DNA of 64,000 bases from Brienomyrus brachyistius (taxonomy: Eukaryota > Chordata > Actinopteri > Osteoglossiformes > Mormyridae), in contig NC_064543.1 in assembly GCF_023856365.1 (NCBI RefSeq), forward strand, positions 9,574,452 to 9,638,451. Reading direction: 5' to 3'. The position numbers were made by a program, and so were the translations under genes. Below are positions 1 through 20,240 of this stretch, one piece after another. The notes beneath the pieces are model-generated. The model saw only the letters and a program-made list of their open reading frames with translations. It was not told the DNA's origin and searched no databases. How positions within the stretch are numbered: the stretch's first letter is position 1; every line of letters begins with the position of its first letter.

Positions 1-1947
<1,947 letters not shown>

Positions 1948-2069
1948 TTTTTCTGAAAACTTGTCGGCTCGCCGGGAACCACGCTCCTTCGTCTATGGCG
2001 GCCACGCAAGAAAAGGAAGTGTGTCGTGCGCCTCATGCAGTTTATACATCCGACTAAAGGCACTTCCGT
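1948..2069 (-). promoter_or_regulatory. rpl4: rpl4 core promoter and 5'TOP leader
   Basis: On the minus strand an uninterrupted 12-base pyrimidine tract (2019 down to 2008, CTTCCTTTTCTT) is followed by GCGTGGCCGCCAT. This is the layout of a terminal-oligopyrimidine ribosomal protein promoter: transcription starts at a C at the head of the tract, with a YY1-type GCCGCCAT just downstream. An ETS/GABP-type CGGAAGTG (2061-2068, minus) lies about 45 bases upstream. The inferred leader is about 72 bases and ends at the ATG at 1947. TOP mRNAs are translated under mTOR/LARP1 control. The exact start site is inferred. Confidence 0.7.
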
Positions 2070-3410
2070 CGTTTAGAAATGATTTAAATTTTTATAGTTA
2101 AATTGCAAAAATATATCTTAAACTTAAATATACTCACGTCTCTGTGTTTTTTCTGTTATATAGGAAAATTATCATTAGAAAATGTCATTTTTTCTGTGGA
2201 ACTATTTTGTTTCTTTGCCACACTTACGCGTAACATTCATGTCGGCTAACAGACCGGACTACTTTTTGTTTGTAAAATATATTTGATAACAAGGTTTTTT
2301 ATTTATCTTTCAAAGTCTACTGGAATTACCTCAGATTTAATATGTAATCAATATTTATTTTTTAAAATAAAAAGTTTATTTATTTAAACTACCAAGGAAA
2401 ACTACGGATGACCCTGATGACGTAATGACGTAAGAGTCGAACGTGGTCTGTCTCCACTTTGTAATCACGCACTCGGGAGTCCTGTGCGGTTTCTGGTGCC
2501 CACGAGTCTCCTACGAGTGACTCGCAAGTTTTAATGTGACTGATGAATATCCTAAACCTTAATTTGCGGGTACCGGTGCGGGCGGAAATTAATGGGGAAC
2601 GGATGGACCACGGTTCTAAACGGAAAACAAGTATTTTAAAAATAAGTAGCATGCTATTTTATATATATATATTTTTTAAAACCTAAATCTTCTCTATATG
2701 TATATTGATAAATGCAGACTTTAAAACGATCATCCGAGTGTGTTTACTACTTGGGGGGTATTCCTTAAAGCAGGGTTTCTTCATAAGCCAGATATCTTAA
2801 GTCAAATGTAAGGACCATCCAATAGGAATGTCACTTATCTGTCTTCCTATTATACAGTTTTCACGTTTGACTTGTGCTTACTGGGAAATCCTACTTTGTG
2901 GAGCACCCCCACCCCCCCACCCCCAATACAGTTGCGGGTAAATATTAGCAGGTCGCGGGATTTTGGGGCTGCGTTCATAATGTTCTGCGGCAGCAGACAG
3001 CAAGGGGGGAAACAAATTAATTATTATGAATGGAGGCTCCTGATGCTGAGTGATAATGAATCGCTAACCAACCAAAGTCAGAGACAGAGCTGCCAGCTCT
3101 CCCGCATCTGGCGTGACACTCACGCGTTCAGACTCATGCAAGCAATCTTACGGCAAATCTAAATAATTCCACTATAAACTAAAAAATAGCTACATCAGCT
3201 AAACCCCACAGACTATTTACAAGGTAATAAAACTGTTGCATGGATGTAAATGCGTGTGCAGACTAGCCCAGAAATGAAACTCCAGCCAGCTGGCTAAAGT
3301 TGGCAAAAGTTTGCTGGTTTATTTCTTTGAGATACAATACACTGGGATTTCAAATATTGGGCTAGTTTCAGCTTCCATTGGGAGGATTTTAAGCAGACCT
3401 TGACCTGGAA
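2070..3410. other. rpl4 upstream AT-rich intergenic DNA, no gene seen
   Basis: No exon-like frame is recognisable on either strand. Long A/T runs dominate 2080-2400 and 2640-2720. A less AT-rich island at 2400-2600 carries two abutting TGACGTAA (CRE/ATF-type) sites and may be a promoter or enhancer element. Confidence 0.5.
2418..2433 (+). promoter_or_regulatory. Tandem pair of CRE/ATF-type TGACGTAA sites
   Basis: TGACGTAA occurs twice with no spacer. CREB/ATF and PAR-bZIP factors bind such octamers. They lie about 400 bases upstream of the inferred rpl4 start. Function is inferred from the motif only. Confidence 0.4.
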
Positions 3411-3756
3411 GGCTGGAGTGATGACTCTGAGGCTAGGGATCTGTGCCAGCAATCGGATGAAAGGTTCTTGGTTCAAATCCCGTGAATACCCAGAGTGATT
3501 CTACTCTGTTGGGCCCTTAAGCTGCAATTGCTTCCTCCTGGGTATGATATTAATCTACATCCGACCCTGCAAGGCGGTCTTCCAACTTACAGGGAAAATC
3601 GTTGGGGTTGGTGGCAGGATTGACACTCCAGCTACTGGGAAAGTAACTCACACTGGTCAATTTGCACTAGTGTGGTGCTGAAGTATCGCCCACCACAAGG
3701 CTGCCCTCAGGTTCTCATCCCTGAGGTGGTTTGTCATTTGGTGGGTGCAGCAGTGT
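3411..3756 (+). mobile_element. tRNA-derived SINE copy 1
   Basis: A tRNA-like head with an internal promoter (CTGAGGCTAGGGATCTG, then B box GGTTCAAATCCCGTG near 3471-3485) is followed by a conserved body (TGGGCCCTTAAGCTGCAATTG, CCTCCTGGGTATGATATTAAT). A tail module contains GAGGTGGTTTGTCATTTGGTGGGTGCAG. The copy at 5962-6190 shares head, body and tail with an internal deletion. It is a non-autonomous, pol III-type retroposon; the family name is not assignable here. Confidence 0.75.
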
Positions 3757-4046
3757 ACTGTAATCAGTGCATCTCCTTACCGCTCACTGTAATCAGTGCA
3801 TCTCATTACCTCTCACTGTAATCAGCGCATCTCCTTACCTCTCACTGTAATCAGTGCATCTCCTTACCTCTCACTGTAATCAGTGCATCTCCTTACCGCT
3901 CACTGTAATCAGTGCATCTCATTACCTCTCACTGTAATCAGTGCATCTCCTTACCTCTCACTGTAATCAGTGCATCTCCTTACCTCTCACTGTAATCAGT
4001 GCATCTCCTTACCTCTCACTGTAATCAGTGCATCTCCTTACCTCTC
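3757..4046 (+). repeat. 29-bp minisatellite, 10 exact-length copies, abutting the SINE tail
   Basis: The unit is ACTGTAATCAGTGCATCTCC followed by TTACCTCTC, repeated ten times with no indel and only a few substitutions (CTCC/CTCA, AGTG/AGCG, CCTC/CCGC). It begins exactly where the SINE tail ends, and the second SINE has a diverged single copy of the same motif (ACTGTCAGCACATGCTCCTT, near 6174). The array is therefore probably an expansion of the SINE 3' module. Confidence 0.85.
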
Positions 4047-4548
4047 TCTTGGGCATGAGCTTTTTGCTGCCCCCAGAGCAAGGCAAGCACAGCATCTGCA
4101 AGTTAGCCTGACCCGTGGCTTCTGAGAGGAACTTTTGCCAGGAAATTCCGACCGGGCTACAAAAAAGGAATAAAAATAATAACCACGACTACAGGCTTCT
4201 CTATCGCTACAGACCAGACTCCGTAGTAGGGAAGACGGTATTTTGTTCATTTATGATTGTTATTATGCGGTCTTAATTTTTATTTTTTTAATTTTGCATG
4301 TTTAATTTTTCAATGTGCAAACAGGTTCTGTCATTCAGACACGTTGACATCAGATTCATTGCGTTTGGTTTACAATCTTTCCTCTATTCCTGGGCCATTT
4401 CTAACTTAATGGTGCAGTGGGGTGGGTATGGCCTGCGGGCCTTCGAGTTTGTAAGTGTCCTTCAGGTTCACATACTTCGTCCATCAATAATATTATTGTT
4501 TAAAACGTTTATTCAATTACATGTGTAATATTGTGTGTTGTCAGATAA

Positions 4549-4690
4549 TATGGAGGCCTACATACTCAGACATTAATAAGGAGGTCTACATACTCAGACA
4601 TTAATAAGGTCTACATACTCAGACATTAATAAGGAGGCCTACATACTCAGACATTAATAAGGAGGCCTACATACACAGATATTTATAATG
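4549..4690 (+). repeat. 28-bp tandem repeat, about 5 copies
   Basis: The unit AAGGAGGCCTACATACTCAG plus ACATTAAT is repeated, with one copy shortened by 3 bases and the last copy decayed (ACACAGATATTTATAAT). No coding meaning. Confidence 0.8.
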
Positions 4691-5961
4691 GAATAAATTA
4701 TTTGTGATACTTAGCAGAATCATTTACAGTTTAGCAGTTTTTCAGCTTGTAATATCTAATTTGTATAGATAACCTATAACATGTTTGTGTGGTGATATGG
4801 CGTCATCATATTCATTTTTCAATTGATTCTTCTTTCATTTTGGTTGCACTGTACGGCATTTTAGCCAACAAATTGTTTTTAAAAGTGCTTTACAATTAAT
4901 AATTCCACGCCCATACTAAATATACTTAGCAATTTGTTTTATTTAGATTTTATAGTTTTTAGTTAATTGGTGATGTGTTGCATCCAAAATAAAATAGGTA
5001 ATAATAATTTGTACAGACCCATACAGTGAACATACACTTTAAGGACTTGTTTTAATGTGACTTGATTAAAATTTAAGCCGTCAGTTCAATTAGCGATTTC
5101 AACCAATCTTAATAAATCAGCCGTAACACAACACACACAGTACACCGCCATGGCCAGCTGTCAAATTCGGCTGCCCAGGAGCGCTTTAATGCACAGGCTT
5201 GCACGTGACTTTACGTCTATCCGGAGGATTAAAGGTCATGTCCACCAGGGGGCAGTGGCATAAAACCATCGTGGTCGGCTCCTTCCTTTCCGGTCTCATT
5301 TGTTTTGCTTGAGGTTCTGATGTGAAATGTTGTACATTCGCTGCCTGCACAGCGGTCAAATTGCTATTTTTTTAATACTGCTGCAGCGTTCTCTGTTAGA
5401 TACCTCGTAGTAGTTAGCATTAGGTAGCCTAATTAGGCTGCATGATACCGGAAAATATCTATTATTAATATCTATAAAATTTAGTTTAAAATAATTCGAT
5501 TTCCCACCAACACGTATATTCATGAATGTTTTAAACAGCAAGGATGAAAGTAATTAGGAATGGCTTGAAGAGCGCATGCAGAGCCCATGCAAATGTAGCG
5601 GCTTTAAACTGTTGAACATACTAGATAATCCTGAAAAGGGGCGGTTATTAAAATTGCACAGCTTGCTAAATTTTGCTTCCTCTAACAATATACATGTTAT
5701 AGCGAAACGTAAACCCTACGCTCTCAGCGAATTTGATAACCAAGATTTATAAATACCCAAACTGTACTGAAAAATAATGTTGCTTATGAAAGTATATGCA
5801 AGTCAGAATTTCAAGATAAAGTTTCATTGTACTTCATACACATGATACTGCTTCTTTAAAAATTTAAACTGCCGTTAAATTTTGAAGACGCTTCACACAG
5901 AGGGACTCAATAGTGCTTCTTGCCTTTGAAAATATACAGTTGCCATTCTTTCTTAAAAATC
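4691..5961. other. AT-rich intergenic DNA with one CTCF-type motif
   Basis: No gene is recognisable. The only notable spot is 5190-5300: a near-consensus CTCF motif followed by a pyrimidine tract. The rest is A/T-rich single-copy-looking sequence. Confidence 0.45.
5242..5258 (+). promoter_or_regulatory. CTCF-type binding motif
   Basis: CCACCAGGGGGCAGTGG matches the vertebrate CTCF core (CCASYAGRKGGCRS) essentially completely. It lies between rpl4 and lctl, where an insulator separating a housekeeping gene from a tissue-restricted one would make sense. Occupancy is inference. Confidence 0.6.
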
Positions 5962-6190
5962 AGATCTGAGGCTAAGGCTCTCCGCCAATAATTGGAAGGT
6001 TGCTGGTTCGAATCCTGTGAATGCCAGAAATGATCCTGCTCCGTCGAGCCCTCGAGCAAGGCTCTTAACCTACAATTGCTTCGTCCTGGGTATGATGTTA
6101 ATTTACAGTACATCCAGCGCTGCAAGGAAGTCTCCCTGAGGTGGTTTGTTGTGTGGTGGGTGCAGTAACACACTGTCAGCACATGCTCCT
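5962..6190 (+). mobile_element. tRNA-derived SINE copy 2
   Basis: Same family as 3411-3756: head CTGAGGCTAAGGCTCT, B box GGTTCGAATCCTGTG (about 6003-6017), body GCCCTCGAGCAAGGCTCTTAACC and CGTCCTGGGTATGATGTTAAT, tail GAGGTGGTTTGTTGTGTGGTGGGTGCAG. The mid-body segment between the CTGCAAGGAAGTC and CCCTGAGG positions is deleted relative to copy 1, and there is no tandem expansion of the tail. Confidence 0.75.
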
Positions 6191-6423
6191 TTCTCTAGGA
6201 TTGTTAACTATCGCAGTTTAGAATGTTTTTTTTTTATGTGAATCACATACCCAGTCATGGGTTCGACAATTACACCATCATTGACATAGTATGGGGGGCT
6301 GCTGACCATGTCAATGCACTTCAGTGCTCAGTGAATATACAAACGTGGAGGTCGGTCGCTTCAATTGCATCGTGTTGACATGCTCTAGGTCTGCGTTTAC
6401 AATATTTTAATATTTAGGAAATA

Positions 6424-6437
6424 GCGCCATCTGCTGG
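6424..6437 (-). promoter_or_regulatory. CTCF-type binding motif, minus orientation
   Basis: The minus strand reads CCAGCAGATGGCGC, a good match to the CTCF core. It lies 1.2 kb from and opposite in orientation to the motif at 5242-5258, downstream of the lctl 3' end. Binding is inferred. Confidence 0.5.
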
Positions 6438-6440
6438 AAG

Positions 6441-7089
6441 GAGTAGTCAAATACATTTCTCATGTAATCGCTTCGTGATCTCGTTTTGTGTTTATATAAA
6501 TATATTTAGTGTTTTTCATTTTCTCCTTATTTCAGCCTTTAATTTGACCTGGATTTTTAGTTTTTTTTTTACTGTGAAACTGGACATTTGCCCCTTGTCA
6601 TTTTGTGGAGTTTGTCAGATCTTCAGTTTATCCTGTCTTGTACTCCTTGCTTCTTGTCAAACACATCTGTTCATCATGACTTACAACTGGAAAAGTACTT
6701 ATCAGACGGACGGCTACTTTCATTTTGGCTATTAACATATGCTTTTTCATTTTGGTCTTTCAAGATTGTAAACAGAAATCCAGATATATCTTTATTTCTG
6801 TCACTTCAAAGCATTTTTTAGGGAAATTTTGAATAGTTGAATTCACTGAGCACAGTGTCATGACAGTCCCAAAGCCTCATGCATGAAACACTCTGTATGT
6901 CAAATTATCATTATTACATTATTATGCTCTGAGCTTTTTTAGCCATTTAGAGATTTTCTTTTTCTTTTCATGACAAGCCTACTATTACTTACCCATTCTT
7001 AAATTCATGTTTTCATATTTTATCAAATAAGACATTTTACCTGCTATCTGCAGCTCCCTGATTAATAACTTAGGCGATTCTAAACTGCA
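6441..7089. other. Intergenic DNA beyond the lctl 3' end
   Basis: T-rich DNA with short chance frames only. No repeat family or gene recognised. Confidence 0.4.
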
Positions 7090-7108
7090 TCTTCTCCAAA
7101 TTTTAAGG

Positions 7109-7114
7109 TTTATT
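7109..7114 (-). terminator. lctl: lctl polyadenylation signal
   Basis: AATAAA on the minus strand, about 260 bases past the lctl stop codon, is the first canonical hexamer seen in the 3' flank. Cleavage would fall about 15-25 bases further on, giving a 3'UTR of roughly 280 bases. Confidence 0.6.
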
Positions 7115-7374
7115 TCAATAACAAAAGCCTCAAGCATCTTAATCTCCACACTGCAACTCAAGTCTGAATCCCTCCACATTGAAATTTTCCAGTGGAAGGG
7201 ACATGCAAGGGAAATGCGTCTTATGGGCGCGAGGCAGCCATTACAGGAATCACCCTGAATGTGACGGTCCGTCTTATCAGCTTGGCTACGCTGCGCTGGC
7301 GCAGACAGTGCATCGCAGCTACCTGTGTCTGTGCATGCACGTGTGTGGTGGGGCACTTCAGATGGAGCGGTGGT

Positions 7375-15331
<7,957 letters not shown>

Positions 15332-16544
15332 GGTGCTCCTCGCCAGTCCGCCGCTCCTGCACACAGAGGACCTTCAGAGGCTGCTGCTTTACACCAGAGG
15401 ACTGCAGCCAGTGAGGTGGATCCTCAGAGACCTGACACTTATCTGCATGCTCAGCAAAAAGCATTTTCACACCAAATACAGTGCATCCAGCTTCCACCGA
15501 TCACCCTTAAAATGTTCCCTTTCCTCTTACCTCCATTGATGTCCCCTTCAGAAACTTAAGAGATGAAACTGATAATTGATTTGGATTTATGTCAGAATAG
15601 GATGATGACACTGACTTTTAGGTGCGAGAATGAGACTAGGTGGTTGTACAGTACAGTGCAGTGCTTTCCAGCGGCACTGTACAGTGTGTGGCACGCACCG
15701 GCTAGCTGTTGCTGGGCGTAAGGCTGCTTAAAGTTTGTTTTTTTCATATATTTATTCTAAAAAAATATGTATGTGCAAGTTGACGTCGGTTACATAGACT
15801 GTTGGGACAGTCTGCGCATGCAGCCGTCTAGGGAATGATGACAGAAAATGGGTGTAAAATTAGATTTACTGCTTTTAGAAGCCAGAGACAATGACAGTTT
15901 CAAAGGCTAGAACTGAAAGCCTGTGAAATAAAAAGTATTAAATACATAAAGCAAGATTGTATATTTCGTTTGCATCATTATATAAAAACTACTGGAATAT
16001 GATTTCCTAATATTTTGACCCTATGAACTTGAGAGTGATACTAAATGGAAAACAAGTATGTATTTCTGATGCATTTGCCATGAAAATAACATATAATAAC
16101 AATAAAAGTGCTCTCTGATGAATTAGCAGAAGTGGCAGCAGCAGGTGGTGTACCGTCTCCCTGCCCTTCGCTCATACTCTACCTGTCAGACGGTCTCCGT
16201 TTGTCCGAAAATGCGAGGCGATTCCACTGCCCCCTACTTCATCTGGCTTCATGGACCACAGGTGCCGCTTGTCGGTGTGCCTGCCACTGCCGGCGAACAA
16301 GGCAGAAACGTCCAGCAGACACCGGCGTCCCGTGACTGGAGCTCTGTACCCCTTTCAGATTCAATGGAGTGTGAGCGTAATTTGCTGGGCCAAACAAATC
16401 TCATTGAAATAGGGGCTATGCTCTGCCAGTAAAGCTGATTGCTGGGATCCCCACATGCTCGCTGGGACAAAGGCTCATGGCGAGAGCGACGGATTGGCTA
16501 CTCTACGTGACAAGGCAATTGGCCGTATAAAGGACAGCTCAGAG
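15332..16544. other. lctl 5' flank and intergenic DNA
   Basis: No clear TATA box or CpG island upstream of lctl. A CTCF-type motif is present on the minus strand near 16224-16238 (GTAGGGGGCAGTGG). Otherwise there is A/T-rich DNA with no gene. Confidence 0.45.
16224..16238 (-). promoter_or_regulatory. CTCF-type motif
   Basis: The minus strand reads AGTAGGGGGCAGTGG, matching the CTCF core from the AGGGGG onward. It lies 0.9 kb upstream of the lctl start codon. Binding is inferred. Confidence 0.4.
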
Positions 16545-16563
16545 ACACAGGGAGAACACACAA

Positions 16564-16606
<43 letters not shown>

Positions 16607-16650
16607 CGTGTCAGACCCCAGCCTGGAGCTGTGAGACATCATGCCACCCC
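16545..16650. mobile_element. Dispersed-repeat fragment interrupted by an (AC)n microsatellite
   Basis: CAGGGAGAACACACAAACTG, then (AC)n at 16568-16602, then AGACCCCAGCCTGGAGCTGTGAGACATCATGCCACCCC. The flanks are the same module as in 24860-25020, so the microsatellite grew from the CACACACA inside the repeat. Confidence 0.5.
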
Positions 16651-16890
16651 ATTTGCACAAAATAATAATCCTTTAATTATTGTGAGTAATAAGTGTGTAA
16701 TAAATGCATTGATTCTAAAATTGTTTTTAAAATTTTAATATTCCCAATTAAAAATGCTGTTCTTTTAAAAAAACAGAATATTAAAATCTGTAAGGAATTT
16801 CTTGCCCTGTCATATTATTAAAATTCCCAAACATTTTTTAGACAGATTGTGATATTGAAGGTAAAAATAGAAATGAAACAGGAGCAGTTA

Positions 16891-17397
16891 GGCCTGTCTC
16901 GGAGGCACTGAGCAGGGTGGAGGCCTGTCTCGGAGGCACGGAGCAGAGTGGAGGCCTGTCTCGGAGGCACGGAGCAGAGTGGAGGCCTGTCTCGGAGGCA
17001 CGGAGCAGAGTGGAGGCCTGTCTTGGAGGCACTGAGCAGAGTGGAGGCCTGTCTCGGAGGCACTGAGCAGGGTGGAGGCCTGTCTCGGAGGCACGGAGCA
17101 GAGTGGAGGCCTGTCTCGGAGGCACGGAGCAGAGTGGAGGCCTGTCTCGGAGGCACTGAGCAGGGTGGAGGCCTGTCTCGGAGGCACGGAGCAGAGTGGA
17201 GGCCTGTCTCGGAGGCACGGAGCAGAGTGGAGGCCTGTCTCGGAGGCACTGAGCAGGGTGGAGGCCTGTCTCGGAGGCACGGAGCAGAGTGGAGGCCTGT
17301 CTCGGAGGCACGGAGCAGAGTGGAGGCCTGTCTCGGAGGCACGGAGCAGAGTGGAGGCCTGTCTCGGAGGCACTGAGTAGAGTGGAGGCCTCTCGGA
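16891..17397 (+). repeat. 31-bp minisatellite, about 16 copies, with trimer (93-bp) higher-order order
   Basis: The unit is GGCCTGTCTCGGAGGCACGG followed by AGCAGAGTGGA. Two unit types alternate as one ACTGAGCAGGG followed by two ACGGAGCAGAG across most of 17041-17340. Three units equal 31 codons, so both strands stay open; the frames are not genes. Confidence 0.95.
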
Positions 17398-18876
17398 AAG
17401 CTGCGCATGCCTACTGAAGGCATCGCCACAGTCGACTTCTTTAATGTCACCCGACCTGCCCCGGGCTGCTCCTTCATGCGGCGTGAACACGGCTGCCATA
17501 CAAAGGTGCCGCTCGCTGCGGGAGCTTGTTTGAAAAGTGCTGAATCGCTGGGGGAAAGTGTCTGTGCTGCACTCCTCGTTGGGCATGCACCCAGGCAGCG
17601 TCACGGCCCAGGCACACTCGCAGCGTGGCGCAGGTTTTGCATGCAGATGAGTGGTAGGAGCATTATGCGCCTTCTGGTCCCCCAACATGAATATTTAGGG
17701 GACCGCTTTCCTGACACAGCAGAGCTAACATGGACTAGATCAGCCCAACAATCCAGGTATCTCCAGATCTCTGTGTCTGAAGACCCCAGATCGCTGTGTC
17801 CCTGTGGGGGGACACCTTTGATGACACGAGAAATGTCCATTGGGGGCAACCACGAAGCCTGTTTGACAGGGACATCCCAAGAGCGCTTCCCAATAAACTG
17901 AAGGGCAACCTCTGTCATGTGAGAGTCAGGTGACATGGAGGACATGAAATCCAGATACATTGAGCAGGACGTGGTTCAGGGCAGCCTGAGGCTTAACTGA
18001 AAGCACGTCAGAGTCACTCCTCATGTTCTCCTGTTTCCTGAAATGTCTACCCATCTGGCGGACTGTCGAGCGCGCTTGTTAATCCCCGATCTTATGCCGG
18101 GAAAGAGTGATGTGAGTTACGGAAACACATAGCTTCTAACCCTAAGTTCCATATCATTCATCCTGAAAGCTACATGCTAGAGCAGATTCCCAGTTATCCA
18201 GAAAAACCAGGAACTGTGACATGAAGAGTAAGAACAACAGAAGCCCATTATTCCATTTTTAGGTTTGAACAGCAGTGTTTGGCTTTTTAAGTTATTAATG
18301 AAGATTAAATAAACATAACTTCACTTTGTGCCGCAATCGCTGTGGGTTGCTGGCCAGATACACACCAGCACTTCCTCTTTTGTGGAATCTGGGTTGATGG
18401 TGGAGAATGGGGCCCACGGCATCATGGGAACACGCGTGGCAGCGTCTCACAGCCCTGTGGGTAATAATAGCAACACAATAAATGTATTTGATTCCCCCCC
18501 CCCTTAATGGATGGGATGGTTATTCCATCCACAGAAAGTGATCACATTCTAACTCTGTCCTCCGGGTCACTTCAACTCCAGAGTTATGCTACATAAAGAG
18601 CCTCTCCTGCAGATCCAGAACGTCACAATCCAGACCCAGATTTCGTTTCAACCAACCAACTGAGTATAAAGAGTCAGAGTGACACTGCACTTATACCTGG
18701 TCGTTTGAAACTAAATCTGCGTCCGGATTTTTGCTTTCCGGAGCTGAAACTTTCCCTCTCTGCTCTCCTTCGATTTGAACTTCGATTGCCAGGCCTTCAC
18801 ATCCGTGCCGAAGTCCCTCATCACACCCCTGCTGAGGGAATCGTGACATTAGCACAGAAATGTGGTCCCAGAGTAA
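17398..18876. other. Intergenic DNA, no gene seen
   Basis: A 164-codon open frame (17407-17901, plus) is the longest non-repeat frame nearby but resembles no family I know, and it begins inside the array edge. I treat it as chance. Confidence 0.4.
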
Positions 18877-18940
18877 CCAGTGAACACCTTTTCCAGTGAA
18901 CACCTTTTCCAGTGAACACCTATGCCAGTGAACACCTCTC
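18877..18940 (+). repeat. 16-bp tandem repeat, 4 copies
   Basis: CCAGTGAACACCTTTT occurs at 18877, 18893, 18909 and 18925 with exact 16-base spacing; the last two copies are diverged. Confidence 0.85.
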
Positions 18941-20157
18941 TGCATTCGGGTGCTTAGGTCACACTCTTATACATGTTACCCCAATGCTTAGTTGCTAATG
19001 CAGTCTGTCGTGCTACTGGTGGTCTGTCGCCTTCTCGTGTTGCTTAGAAAACCGTGTAAAGGCCTGATTCTGAGCTGAGACCATCGGCTACTTACCCGCC
19101 ATCCTTTCCCTGTATCTCACATGTGCTGTTGCCCCCGTATCTGAAAGGCTTTTCTTGACTGTGCACAGACAGGTGGGATGCAAGATCCTCGGTGAGTAAG
19201 TGTGTATTTTCAGCATGCATTTACGGTATTTTTGTCCCGAACGTTTATCAGGATTAATGACGCGGCTCCCGATGACTGCCGTTTCCTCGTGGTGGGACAG
19301 GGTCCCCCAGGGCACAGCTGTCGGCGAGTGGCGTGAAGAGAGGGCCGGCCTTCGCCCCCCAGGCGGGACCTGAGCCTGCGCTTTCCCGTTATCCGCCGTA
19401 CTGGGGAACAGCGTAGGGGGACGATTAGGGAAACACAAACAGCATGAGATCAGCTGCTCTGCACCCCCTCCCAGGTCTTAGTTCCTCTGGTGAAGATGGT
19501 TTGATTTGAAGAAGGATGGGTGGTTTGAAGAAGTTCATTGATGCCCCAGGTAACCAAAACCCCAGCATTAGATTTAACAGAGATCCTCATTTCTGGATTA
19601 TGCCCAAAATCATTTTCATTTTTAAAATAACTTTTAATTCCTTTTATCAATGTGCAAAAAAAGATCTGCAATTTTCTTGCAGTTTTTATATCCTCCTAAA
19701 CTGCAAGGTCATAAACCTGCAAAAATGAGCTGGACTTTACTCTTAAATTCTGTTTTTATCCCTGACGAAATTCTTGCTTATGATGTGATTTATACGCATG
19801 GAGCTTTTGCCCAAAGCGACTGGCTAATCGCAGCTTTACGAACCCAAAGGGCACAACCCAAAATCACTAAATCAAATGTAGTGCAGCCCTTTACACGCCA
19901 GACTGAAATATCATTCTATACAAAAGAAATACTATATGCTGCATCAAACTGTACAGCAATTTAACATGCATATTATATTGTAATAATGTAAGGCATGGAA
20001 GTTTAGGTGACTGAAGGCAAATATCCAAGGAACAATGGACTAGAAATTCAGCAGTTTGCAGCTTTTTAAACAGGCACTGAAAATGACCTCTATCCCCCCC
20101 AGCACCAGGGGCAGTGTCAAAATAAAAGTCACAACATGTATAATGCTATCCATCAGT
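18941..20157. other. Intergenic DNA, no gene seen
   Basis: Mixed-composition DNA without recognisable exons or repeats. Confidence 0.35.
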
Positions 20158-20240
20158 AGTCTGTAGCCTCTGACCCTATTCAGGGTCACGGGGGGGTCTG
20201 GAGCCTGTCCACAGTGCTAACCACTGCGCCATCATGCATG
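20158..20240. mobile_element. Fragment of the unclassified dispersed fish repeat
   Basis: GACCCTATTCAGGGTCACGG, GGTCTGGAGCCTGTCC and GTGCTAACCACTGCGCCATC are hallmarks of a very common teleost repeat; it is truncated internally. Confidence 0.5.

Noticed and set aside
3411..6190. tRNA genes suggested by GGTTCAAATCC and GGTTCGAATCC B boxes
   Set aside because: No cloverleaf or CCA-side acceptor stem forms; both boxes belong to SINE heads.
16818..17688. Overlapping Arg/Pro/Ser-rich frames of 102-266 codons on both strands
   Set aside because: They are the 31-bp array (three units equal 31 codons) with short chance extensions.
17407..17901. 164-codon non-repeat frame on the plus strand
   Set aside because: No family resemblance, start at the array edge, no promoter or splice evidence; the length is unremarkable for GC-balanced DNA of this size.
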